Below, in pieces: positions 10,429 to 17,817 of a stretch of DNA of 64,000 bases. This stretch comes from Halomarina halobia (lineage in GTDB: Archaea; Halobacteriota; Halobacteria; Halobacteriales; Haloarculaceae). Below the pieces are notes generated by a model, which was given only the letters and a program-made list of their open reading frames with translations, had not been told where the DNA came from and did not search any database. The translations under genes were made by a program, and so were the position numbers. Every line of letters starts with the position of its first letter. The first letter of the stretch is position 1. The stretch is taken from the NCBI RefSeq assembly GCF_029338575.1, contig NZ_CP119992.1:620001-684000 (forward strand), in the 5' to 3' direction.

Positions 10429-11793
10429 ATGCGAGCCCAGCCTCCGGGTCCCGCCGGCTACCCCGTCGTGGGCAACACCTACCACTACGCTCGCGACCCG
10501 CTCGCGTTCATGGACGCCGTCCGCCGTGCCTACGGCGACGTGGCGCGGTTCACGCTCGGCCCCGTCGACGCCTACATGCTGTCGAACCCGGACGACGTGG
10601 AGCGCGTGCTCGTCACCGAGGAGCCGACGTTCCGCAAGGCGGACTTCGCGGACGAGGCGGTCGAGGCGCTGCTCGGGAAGGGCCTGCTCCTGAGCGATGG
10701 CGTCTTCTGGGAGGAGCAGCGCCACCTCGCCCAGCCCGCGTTCAACATGGGGCGCATCAGCGGGCTCGTGGAGATGATGACGGAGAAGACCGCCGCGACG
10801 CTCGACGGGTGGACCGACGGCGAGACGGTGAACCTCCAGCTTCCGATCGCCCGCCTCACGGTCGAGATCATCGTCGAGGCGATGTTTGGCGCGGGGATTG
10901 ACGAGCGGACCGTGCGGACGGTCCAGGACAACCTCGAACCGCTCGGCGCGCGATTCGAACCCGACCCGGTCCGGTTTCTCACCCCGTCGTGGATGCCGAG
11001 CGCGGGCAACCGCGAGTACTACGAGGCCCTCTCGACGCTCGAGGGGATCGTCGAGGACCTCATCGAGCGCCGCCGCGGGACGGAGACGGGCAGGACGGAC
11101 CTGCTCTCGATCCTCCTGCGCGCGCAGGCGAGGGGCGACCAGACGGACCGCCAGCTGCGCGACGAGATGATGACGATGCTGCTCGCGGGCCACGACACGA
11201 CGGCGCTGACGCTCACCTACGCGTTCCATCAGGTCGGCTGTCATCCGGAGGTCGAGCGACGATTGCACGAGGAGGTCGACCGCGTGCTCGGGGACGCGCG
11301 GACGAGCGAGTCCGCGCGGTCAGGAGAGGAGCGACTGCGGCCCGCGATGGCCGACCTGCGCCGCCTCGACTACACCGAGCGGGTCCTGAAGGAGACGATG
11401 CGGGTGCTACCGCCGGTCTACACGCTCTTCCGGCAGGCGAACGCGGACGTTCGCGTCGGCGGCTACCGCGTCCCGAAGGACGCGCTGGTGATGCTTCCGC
11501 AGTGGGTCGTCCACCGCGACCCGGCGTACTGGGACGACCCGGAGGCGTTCGACCCGGACCGCTGGCTGCCCGAGCGCGCCCGCCTGCGCCACCGCTACGC
11601 CTACTTCCCGTTCGGGGCGGGACCGCGCCACTGCATCGGCAAGCAGTTCTCCATGGTCGAGGCGAAGGCCATCGCGAGCATGATCGCGAGCCGGTTCTCG
11701 CTCGAGCTCCGCTCCGACCGCGAACTGTCGCTCCGACCGTCGCTGACGATGCACCCCCGCGATCCGATCGAGGTGCGACTCCGCGCGCGCTGA
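10429..11793 (+). CDS. cytochrome P450
   Basis: 454 residues, full length. The I-helix oxygen-binding motif LLAGHDTTALTL lies near 250-261 and the K-helix E-x-x-R motif (KETMRV) near 320. The heme-binding loop FPFGAGPRHCIGK is near 391-403 and holds the axial cysteine. It should hydroxylate or epoxidise a hydrophobic substrate using electrons from a ferredoxin; no redox partner gene is adjacent. The overall similarity is to the bacterial CYP102/CYP110-like group with proline-rich start PPGPAGYPVVGN. The methyltransferase gene ends 24 bases upstream. A perfect inverted repeat follows the stop. Confidence 0.95.
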   Translation: MRAQPPGPAGYPVVGNTYHYARDPLAFMDAVRRAYGDVARFTLGPVDAYMLSNPDDVERVLVTEEPTFRKADFADEAVEALLGKGLLLSDGVFWEEQRHLAQPAFNMGRISGLVEMMTEKTAATLDGWTDGETVNLQLPIARLTVEIIVEAMFGAGIDERTVRTVQDNLEPLGARFEPDPVRFLTPSWMPSAGNREYYEALSTLEGIVEDLIERRRGTETGRTDLLSILLRAQARGDQTDRQLRDEMMTMLLAGHDTTALTLTYAFHQVGCHPEVERRLHEEVDRVLGDARTSESARSGEERLRPAMADLRRLDYTERVLKETMRVLPPVYTLFRQANADVRVGGYRVPKDALVMLPQWVVHRDPAYWDDPEAFDPDRWLPERARLRHRYAYFPFGAGPRHCIGKQFSMVEAKAIASMIASRFSLELRSDRELSLRPSLTMHPRDPIEVRLRAR

Positions 11794-11798
11794 CGTCG

Positions 11799-11837
11799 CA
11801 TGAACCGGTAGCGGCGACGTCACGCTACCGGTTCATG
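11799..11837. terminator. 14-bp perfect inverted repeat downstream of the P450 gene
   Basis: Arms CATGAACCGGTAGC and GCTACCGGTTCATG enclose an 11-base loop, six bases after the P450 stop. It could terminate the P450 transcript or bind a dimeric regulator of the next gene at 11891, since it lies about 55 bases before that start. Confidence 0.5.
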
Positions 11838-11890
11838 TTACCGCTATTTCAGCGGCTAAGTAGCCGGGAGGTGAACCCTGTGACTTGCCA

Positions 11891-12259
11891 ATGGCCGATA
11901 CAGAACTCACCGAGGACTTCGGGAGCGACAGCGGCGGCGGGAAGGTAAAGCGCACCGTCGGCGTGCTCGCCGTGCTCGCCGTGTTGCTCGTGCTCCTCAA
12001 ACTCCGTCGGGGCGGGTCGTCCGACGAGGGCGAGGGCGAGAGCGAGGAGTACGTCGAACTCGACGAGAGCGACGAGCGCGAGGGCGTCGACACGGTCACC
12101 ACCTCGAAGGACGAGGGGGACGAGATCGAGGTCACGACGTCGACGTCGAAGTTCGGCGGCGGTCGTCTGGAGGAACTCGACGTGGTGGACTACCTCGGCA
12201 TCCTCGCCGCGGCGCTGCAGGCCGCCCGCGACGAGTACCGCATCCGAACGAACCGCTGA
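11891..12259 (+). CDS. small acidic membrane-anchored protein
   Basis: 122 residues. A short acidic N terminus is followed by one hydrophobic helix (VGVLAVLAVLLVLLKL, about residues 25-40). A very acidic linker rich in Glu, Asp and Ser comes next, then a C-terminal amphipathic stretch (DVVDYLGILAAALQAARDEY). It looks like a single-pass protein with a soluble tail. No named family is recognised. ATG 11891 is preferred to an upstream TTG at 11885. Confidence 0.6.
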   Translation: MADTELTEDFGSDSGGGKVKRTVGVLAVLAVLLVLLKLRRGGSSDEGEGESEEYVELDESDEREGVDTVTTSKDEGDEIEVTTSTSKFGGGRLEELDVVDYLGILAAALQAARDEYRIRTNR

Positions 12260-12378
12260 ACGGTCGCGTCTCTCCACCCTCCTGCCCCCGGCCCTCCTGC
12301 CCCCCGGCCCCCGTCGTCCCGTCGCCTGGATCTTCGCCACCGGTAGAGTGATCTCCCCGCCCCTCCCGCGTGTACCCG

Positions 12379-13185
12379 ATGCACACACCGGACTTCGAGG
12401 TCGAGGGACAGTCGGTCGTCGTCACCGGCGCGAGCCAGGGCATCGGTCGCGCCATCGCGGAGACGTTCGCCGCCGCGGGCGCGGACGTGACTATCTGCTC
12501 CCGATCGATGGAGCGCGTGGGGCCGGTCGCGGAGGGGATCAACCGGGCGGTCGATGAAGCGGACGGCGGGCGCGCCCTCGCCGTCGAGTGCGACGTCCGC
12601 GACCGCGACGACGTCGAGGAACTGTTCGCCACCGCCGTCGCCGAGTTCGGCGCGCCCGACGCGCTCGTGAGCAACGCGGGCGGCGAGTTCGTCGCCCCCT
12701 TCGAGGAGATCTCGGAGAACGGCTGGCAGGCCGTCACCGACCTCAACCTCGGCGGGACCTACCGCTGCGCGCAGGTCGCCGGCGAGTACATGCGCGAGGC
12801 CGGCGGCGGGACGATCGTCAACTTCGCCAGCGTGAACGGCCAGCACCCCGCGCCCGGCGAGAGCCACTACGGGGCCGCGAAGGCCGCCGTCATCCGCCTC
12901 ACGGAGACGCTCGCCGTCGAGTGGGCGACCCACGGCATCCGCGTCAACTGCGTCGCCCCGGGGCTGATCCAGACGCCCGGCGTCGCCGAGACCCTCGGCA
13001 TCGACGAGGCCGACATGCCCCCGCGCGACGAGGCCGACCGGCGCATCGGGCACCCGGAGGAGATCGCCGACCTCGTCTGCTTCCTCTGCTCGCCCGCCGC
13101 GTCGTTCCTGAACGGCGAAACGGTCACCGCGAAAGGGGTCCCCCGGGCCGGCAACGCGATGAACGTCGACCTCGGGTTGCAGTAG
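12379..13185 (+). CDS. SDR-family oxidoreductase (3-oxoacyl-ACP reductase-like)
   Basis: 268 residues from ATG 12379. The cofactor motif VVVTGASQGIGRAIAETF lies near residues 14-31 and SNAGGEF near 98. The catalytic Ser is in NFASVNGQ and the Y-x3-K motif is in SHYGAAKAAV. Arginine in CSRSMERV after the second strand suggests NADP(H). FabG-like SDRs reduce 3-oxoacyl groups or oxidise alcohols; haloarchaea lack the usual fatty acid synthesis, so the physiological substrate is uncertain. Transcribed alone, as far as can be seen. Confidence 0.88.
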   Translation: MHTPDFEVEGQSVVVTGASQGIGRAIAETFAAAGADVTICSRSMERVGPVAEGINRAVDEADGGRALAVECDVRDRDDVEELFATAVAEFGAPDALVSNAGGEFVAPFEEISENGWQAVTDLNLGGTYRCAQVAGEYMREAGGGTIVNFASVNGQHPAPGESHYGAAKAAVIRLTETLAVEWATHGIRVNCVAPGLIQTPGVAETLGIDEADMPPRDEADRRIGHPEEIADLVCFLCSPAASFLNGETVTAKGVPRAGNAMNVDLGLQ

Positions 13186-13236
13186 CGAGGCGGCGCGTCG
13201 GTCGCGGTAGCGGGGACGGGACGCCGCCTCGATCGC

Positions 13237-13295
13237 GGGCGTGGGCGTGGGCGTGAGCGCGGGCGTGGGCGTGGGCGTGAGCGCGGGCGTGGGCG
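13237..13295. repeat. 24-bp GC-rich tandem repeat
   Basis: About two and a half copies of a 24-base unit built from GGGCGT steps and ending in GTGA. It lies between the SDR gene and the phosphorylase gene. It is probably slippage-derived; no coding frame across it looks real. Confidence 0.7.
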
Positions 13296-13377
13296 AGGAA
13301 CGTCGCGGCCGAGGGAGTTGAACGCCGCCCGGACGCGGGCGCGGTACGCTTTTCCCGGAACCGGGACAGAGCACACC

Positions 13378-14151
13378 ATGGGCGTCCCGCTCCTCCCGGA
13401 GAAGTACGACAGCGATCCCGTCCTCGCGCCGCGGGGAGCGTCCGAGTACGCGGACGACCGCGGGTCCGGGGCGCGGTCGCTCCCCGCGGCGATGGTCGTC
13501 TGTTACGCGCCCGTCGTCCTCGAATCGGTCGCGGAGCGCTACGACGGCACCGAGGTGGCGGACTATCGCGCGGGCGGGTCGTGCTACAGGCTCGAGGCGA
13601 CGGGCGGGCGCGTCGGGATCGTCGGGGGGTTCGGCGTCGGCGCGCCGGCGACGGCCCTCCTCCTCGAGGGCCTGTTCGCCAGCGGCGTCGAGACCGTGCT
13701 CCTCGCGGGCTACGCGGGGTGCCTGGCCGACGAGGTGGGTCCGGAGGACGTGATCGTCCCGCCGAGCGCGCTGCGCGACGAGGGCACGTCGTATCACTAC
13801 CGGCCGCCGGAGCGATACGCCCCCGCCGACGCCGCACTGGTCGAGCACGTCCGGGAGCACCTGGACGCGGCCGACGTCGACTATCGCGTCGGTCCCACGT
13901 GGACGACCGACGCGCCGTACCGCGAGACGGTCGCCGAGGTCGAGGCGTACGCGGCCGAGGGTGTACTCACCGTCGAGATGGAGGCCGCCGCCGCGTTCGC
14001 CGTCGCCGCTCACCGCGAGCGGGCGACCGCCGCGCTGTTTACCCCGAGTGACTACCTCGTCGGGACCGAGCGCGATCCCTCCACACACGACCTGGACGAG
14101 GCGCTGCGGCGGCTGGGACGCCTCGCCGTCGATGCGATCGAGGCGTACTGA
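13378..14151 (+). CDS. nucleoside phosphorylase family protein (uridine phosphorylase-like)
   Basis: 257 residues from ATG 13378. GGFGVGAPATALLLEGLFASG (split across residues 82-102) matches the phosphate- and nucleoside-site region of PNP/UDP phosphorylases. LTVEMEAAAAFAVA carries the VEMEAA signature that contacts ribose. It should cleave a nucleoside with phosphate to give base and ribose 1-phosphate; purine versus pyrimidine preference cannot be assigned. The gene stands alone and converges with the acetyltransferase gene at 14394-14834. Confidence 0.85.
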   Translation: MGVPLLPEKYDSDPVLAPRGASEYADDRGSGARSLPAAMVVCYAPVVLESVAERYDGTEVADYRAGGSCYRLEATGGRVGIVGGFGVGAPATALLLEGLFASGVETVLLAGYAGCLADEVGPEDVIVPPSALRDEGTSYHYRPPERYAPADAALVEHVREHLDAADVDYRVGPTWTTDAPYRETVAEVEAYAAEGVLTVEMEAAAAFAVAAHRERATAALFTPSDYLVGTERDPSTHDLDEALRRLGRLAVDAIEAY

Positions 14152-14295
14152 CCGCCGGCGAACCGACGTCCGTCCCTGCCGTCCCCATATCTCACGTATC
14201 TGCGGTCGTCCGTGTATCTTAGACATCTAAGAAACCGTCGCAGGGCCGCCGAGCGGCTCAGCATGATTCGAGATGGAGCCTCCGGCCTCAAGTCG

Positions 14296-14372
14296 AGAGG
14301 GACCGTAGGTCCCTCTGACCATTCGAACGGGCGCTCCGCGCCCGTGAGAAGAGACCGAGGCGCGTATGCGCC
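14296..14372. terminator. cluster of three hairpins between convergent genes
   Basis: Three perfect stem-loops lie in tandem: 14296-14316 (stem AGAGGGACC), 14327-14345 (stem ACGGGCGC) and 14359-14372 (stem GGCGC). They sit between the convergent phosphorylase and acetyltransferase genes, so a bidirectional termination zone is the simplest reading. Confidence 0.45.
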
Positions 14373-14393
14373 GAGGGAGTAGGGAGGGGTAGT

Positions 14394-14834
14394 TTACAGC
14401 GCCTTTCGCATCGAGAGGTGTGGGATCCCCGCGTCCATGAACACGTCGTCGCTGGTGACCTCGTAGCCGAGCCGTTCGTAGAACTCGACGGCGTGGGTCT
14501 GGGCGTCGAGGACGAGGCGGTCGTAGCCCGCCTCGCGCGCGGCGGCCTCGACGGCGTCCACGAGGCGGCGGCCCCACCCCTCGCCCCGCACCGACTCGCG
14601 GACCGCGACGCGCTGGACCTTCCCGGTGTCGGGGTCGTAGGGGACGAGCCGCGCCGCCCCGACCGCCTCGCCGTCGGCGTAGGCGACGAAGTGGATCGTC
14701 TCGCCGTCCTCGTCCCTGTCGTCGTACTCGAGGTCCTCGGGGACGTCCTGCCCCTCGACGAACACCTCGCGGCGGATGGCGAGCGCGTCAGCCAGTTGCT
14801 CCTCGGTCTCGACGCGAACGACGCGATCGGTCAT
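14394..14834 (-). CDS. GNAT-family N-acetyltransferase
   Basis: 146 residues. VQRVAVRESVRGEGWGRRLV contains the acetyl-CoA pyrophosphate loop (R/Q-x-x-G-x-G/A). AIRREVFVEGQDVP at the N terminus resembles the ElaA-like group of GNAT proteins, and LDAQTHAVEFYERLGYE is the usual last strand and helix. The acceptor is unknown. It is transcribed alone and convergent with the nucleoside phosphorylase. Confidence 0.88.
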   Translation of the reverse strand: MTDRVVRVETEEQLADALAIRREVFVEGQDVPEDLEYDDRDEDGETIHFVAYADGEAVGAARLVPYDPDTGKVQRVAVRESVRGEGWGRRLVDAVEAAAREAGYDRLVLDAQTHAVEFYERLGYEVTSDDVFMDAGIPHLSMRKAL

Positions 14835-15184
14835 GCCCCGCCGTTCGGAGCGCGGGGGTGAAATCCCGTCGGTTCGGGCGGAGCGGACCGACGGTCGTCC
14901 GTCGAGTGGGCGGCGGTACCGACCCGCTCCGACGGGTGCCGATCACGGCAGTCGCCGATCGCGACATGCGCCGATCACGACACTCATCAGCGAGTGCCAG
15001 TTACTCCAGCGTAACGACGCCGGGGTTCGAGATCGGATCCCGGCGTGACGAAACGGTTTCGTTCGAAACACCCCTCATGTCCTGATAAACGGGCTGGAAA
15101 TTTCGTTTTTGATGTGCATTCGTCCAATTAGTGAACCGGTGACTGCGGACGGTCGGGGTCTTCTCGATTCGGACCCCTTCCGGT
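14835..15184. other. 350-base spacer without a gene; contains a 15-base palindrome
   Basis: No convincing frame is present. A perfect palindrome, ACGAAACGGTTTCGT, lies at 15048-15062 and is followed by a second GTTTCG-like half site (GTTCGAAAC). A/T-rich sequence lies at 15095-15130. This is downstream of the orc gene and upstream of the acetyltransferase, so it may hold that gene's promoter. Confidence 0.5.
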
Positions 15185-16414
15185 TCAGAGCATCCCTTTC
15201 ATGTCGGCGATGGCGCGGATGTCCTCCGCGACCTCGTGCATCGCCTCGTCGATCTCGGAGAGGACGGTGATGGTGGCTTCGAGGCCGGTGTTCAACTCGG
15301 CGACGTAGTAGGTGCCGCCCTTGACGCCGCCGCTCTGGCTGGTGAGGGCGATCTGGCCGTGCAGGGAGAGTTCCTGGAGGTGGTCGCGCATGCGGCGCTG
15401 GACGAGCGGTTCGCTCCCGACGCTCTCGGCGATCTCGCGGTAGACGGGGTAGACCTCGCCCGTCCGCGCGGGCGTCTCCTCGCGCACTTCGAGGAGCGTG
15501 ACGGCGGTGAGGACGTACTTGTTCTGGGGGGTGAGTCCGCGGATCCCCTCCATCACGTGGTTGCGCTTCAGGATGTCGTGGGCCGTCTCCACGTGGTCGG
15601 TCGTCACCACGTGGTCGCCGTCGGTCTGGGCCATCTTGCTCGCCTTGTAGAGGTGGTTGATCGCCTGTCGCGCCGACCCCTCGTCCTTGGCGGCGTACGC
15701 GGAGCAGAGCTCGATCACGCCGTCGTCGAGCACGTCGTCCGCGAGGGCGATCTCCGCCCGGCGCTTCAGGATGTCACGGAGCTGCTGGGAGTCGTAGGAG
15801 GGGAAGTCGATGACGTAGTCGTAGAGGGTGTCCTTGACCTTCGGCGAGAGGTTGTCGCGGAAGGAGAAGTCGTTCGAGATGCCGACGAACGACACCTTCG
15901 CCTCCTCCAGCTTGCCGTTTGAGTGCGCCCGCGGGATCTGATAGAGGATCTGGTCGTCGTCGCCGATGGCGTCGATCTCGTCGAAGACGATGACGATGGT
16001 GCCGCCGATCTCGTCCAGGTGACCGAACAGCCGCGAGTAGAGGATGTCCGGGGCGTGACCGTTCGGCCGCTCGGTGATGTCCTCGTCGAGTTCCACCAGG
16101 AGCTGCCCCGTCACCTGGTAGGAGGAGGTGAGTTCGTTACAGGAGACGTAGACGGGCGTGAGATCCTCGTCCATCTCGTCCTCGAAGAACAACTGCAGGT
16201 CGTTGAGCGCGTACCGGGTCGCCGCGGTCTTGCCCTGTCCCGCCTTCCCGTAGAGGAACATGTTGTCGGGGGTGAACCCGCGCGTCGCGGGCGAGAGCGC
16301 CTCGTACATCTGCGACAGTTCGGCCTCGCGCTCGGGGAGGTCCTCCGGCACCCAGTCCTCCCCGAGAACCATGTCGTTCTCGATGATGTCCGTCTGCTTC
16401 CGGAACGAGGGCAT
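15185..16414 (-). CDS. Orc1/Cdc6-type replication initiator
   Basis: 409-residue AAA+ ATPase with C-terminal winged helix. Walker A is GKAGQGKT (56-63), Walker B VFDEID (about 143-148), sensor 1 in FVGISND, and sensor 2 in EGSARQAINHLY. The C-terminal third (LTPQNKYVLTAVTLLE onward) is the DNA-binding winged helix. The protein recognises origin boxes and opens the origin. Its start is only 86 bases from an inverted pair of 23-bp repeats that look like its own boxes, the usual orc-origin arrangement in haloarchaea. The genome surely has several paralogues, so I give no paralogue number. Confidence 0.95.
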   Translation of the reverse strand: MPSFRKQTDIIENDMVLGEDWVPEDLPEREAELSQMYEALSPATRGFTPDNMFLYGKAGQGKTAATRYALNDLQLFFEDEMDEDLTPVYVSCNELTSSYQVTGQLLVELDEDITERPNGHAPDILYSRLFGHLDEIGGTIVIVFDEIDAIGDDDQILYQIPRAHSNGKLEEAKVSFVGISNDFSFRDNLSPKVKDTLYDYVIDFPSYDSQQLRDILKRRAEIALADDVLDDGVIELCSAYAAKDEGSARQAINHLYKASKMAQTDGDHVVTTDHVETAHDILKRNHVMEGIRGLTPQNKYVLTAVTLLEVREETPARTGEVYPVYREIAESVGSEPLVQRRMRDHLQELSLHGQIALTSQSGGVKGGTYYVAELNTGLEATITVLSEIDEAMHEVAEDIRAIADMKGML

Positions 16415-16499
16415 ACGCGAACGCCTAGCGCAACGTGAATAAATAACCCCACGTCTTCATTGTCCGCATCGGCCGCGACGTCTCACGGGTTAAAAGCCG

Positions 16500-16522
16500 C
16501 CCCACCCCTCGTGTCCGCATAA
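16500..16522 (+). repeat. origin-recognition-box-like repeat, left copy
   Basis: 23-base sequence with CCCCACCCCTCG followed by TGTCCGCATAA; identical to the reverse complement of 16631-16653. Confidence 0.75.
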
Positions 16523-16630
16523 CTCTCGGGAGGAAGGGGTCGGCGGAGATCCGACGGCGTGCGTGCATTTCACACGCCATCTATGGGATCATATTGCCGG
16601 ATTATGCCACCTAGACTCCCGCGGGCGAAT

Positions 16631-16653
16631 TTATGCGGACACGAGGGGTGGGG
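16631..16653 (-). repeat. origin-recognition-box-like repeat, right copy
   Basis: Exact inverted copy of 16500-16522, beginning TTATGCGGACACG on the plus strand. Similarity extends a few bases beyond the 23 with one length difference in the run of C/G. Confidence 0.75.
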
Positions 16654-16826
16654 GCGTCGCCCGATGCATCGCCATCTGCTCCACGAACAGCCGCCACACC
16701 GACGCTCGTCTAGACTAGCTGACTGAGGGTGTCATACAACGGTTCACATGCAGTTGTTTTCAACTAATTCGCCGTGAATTGGCTTGTGCGTAGGTATGTG
16801 TATCTACCGCCGGAGTCAAAAGCCCG

Positions 16827-17312
16827 CTACTCGTCCGAACTAGGGAGCGGTCCAAGAAGTTCGAGATCGTACCTTGGGGCCAACGCTTCGAGCTTCTGAA
16901 TATCTGGCTCAGTCGGTTCTGGAAGCTCCCGTGCTTCAGCAGGCTCACCCGCCTCGTGGAAGAACTCCTCGAACCCTGCCGGTGAGAGGAGAACGAGTTT
17001 TCTGGTCGGCTCGTCACTCGTAATTCGGTAGCCGTGAGGTTGGTCACGGGGGATAATCACCGTTTGACCAGGAGTCGCCGTGAGCGTGCCATCCTCAGTG
17101 TGGAGGGTGAGTTCGCCGTCAATGATGTAGAAACGCTCCTCTTCGCCGTGATGAATATGATACGGCATCTCGTAGTTCGGGGGGAGCAGATGTTCGGTGA
17201 GCGAGTATGCTCCATCCGTCTCTTCACCGGTTACCCGATTCGTCACCAGGGTGCCGAGAAACCAACTGGCCTCGCCTTCATCTTCCTTCTGCACGAACGG
17301 GGTAGGTGTCAT
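16827..17312 (-). CDS. cupin-domain protein
   Basis: 161 residues. Cupin motif 1 is seen as HIHHGEEERFYIIDGE (52-67, metal ligands His and Glu) and motif 2 as PGQTVIIPRDQPHGY (81-95). The single-domain barrel could bind a metal and a small molecule. The gene and the 500 bases after it are visibly richer in A/T than neighbours, and the protein is less acidic, which suggests recent acquisition. It lies next to the putative origin, a common landing zone for acquired DNA. Precise function is unknown. Confidence 0.82.
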   Translation of the reverse strand: MTPTPFVQKEDEGEASWFLGTLVTNRVTGEETDGAYSLTEHLLPPNYEMPYHIHHGEEERFYIIDGELTLHTEDGTLTATPGQTVIIPRDQPHGYRITSDEPTRKLVLLSPAGFEEFFHEAGEPAEARELPEPTEPDIQKLEALAPRYDLELLGPLPSSDE

Positions 17313-17484
17313 TGCCGCTAATGACTACGTCACCCGCCGTATTAAACACGCAACGACCTCGGAGCCATTCTGCCGAAAGATCATTGTTAGCGCTCTCAGC
17401 AGACGATTGGTATCGCCCCGGGAAACGACAGATACAGCCTCTGTATGTATCGATTCTCGCCCATACGACACAGGTTTGTGAACT

Positions 17485-17579
17485 GTTCGAGGGCGTCATA
17501 GGACTCTTCTCACCTCGCGCTCGCGCTGGCGGGCATCCCGGGCGCGCCCGGTTCGAGGGCGTCATAGGACTCTTCTCAC
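17485..17579. repeat. 29-bp direct repeat, two copies with a 37-base spacer; rest of 17313-17817 shows no gene
   Basis: Identical copies at 17485-17513 and 17551-17579 begin GTTCGAGGGCG and end CTCTTCTCAC. A related string, GAGGGTGTCATAC, occurs near 16725. Further on, 17742-17768 is built from short CTAGCTAG-type inverted steps, and a similar run is at 16708-16724. These may be remnants of a mobile element. No convincing coding frame is seen in the 505-base space. Confidence 0.6.
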
Positions 17580-17817
17580 ACCGTGATGACCGTGCTTCCC
17601 GGATCGTCTCCGCGTTCGTAGTTGGTGATAGCGACAACGAGGCGAAGACACGGAGCAAGGAGGATCATCTCGCAGGGTCGCTGAGCACATGCCACCTCAG
17701 CATTCACCCTGCTCTTTGGTGTGGTAATCGTTCTATGACTCCCTCTAGCTAGCTGACTAGCTACTAGGCTTAGCGAACGACACAGACGTTCAAAAGAGAG
17801 TGCTGCGCGCGGCAGCG

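Larger units (their letters stand above)
16461..16653. other. putative replication origin next to orc1/cdc6
   Basis: Two 23-bp perfect inverted repeats (16500-16522 and 16631-16653) enclose 108 bases, part of which is clearly A/T-richer (CATTTCACACGCCATC to CGAATTTATG) and could be the unwinding element. A third partial box, TGTCCGCAT, lies at 16461-16469 in the same orientation as the left box. The G-string end of each box (GAGGGGTGGGG) resembles haloarchaeal origin boxes, but the TTTCCAC/GAAAC core of the main haloarchaeal origin is absent. Origin function is inferred from layout. Confidence 0.7.

Noticed and set aside
13201..13320. GGGCGT-type repeat as possible coding repeat
   Set aside because: The repeat runs over stops in the strand of the neighbouring genes and would give only Arg/Pro repeats.
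17485..17579. Possible CRISPR array
   Set aside because: Only two repeats, not palindromic, no cas genes, and no third unit.
17306..17752. 148-codon plus-strand frame over the direct repeats
   Set aside because: It contains the two repeats in frame by accident, has no domain, and its composition is unlike its neighbours.
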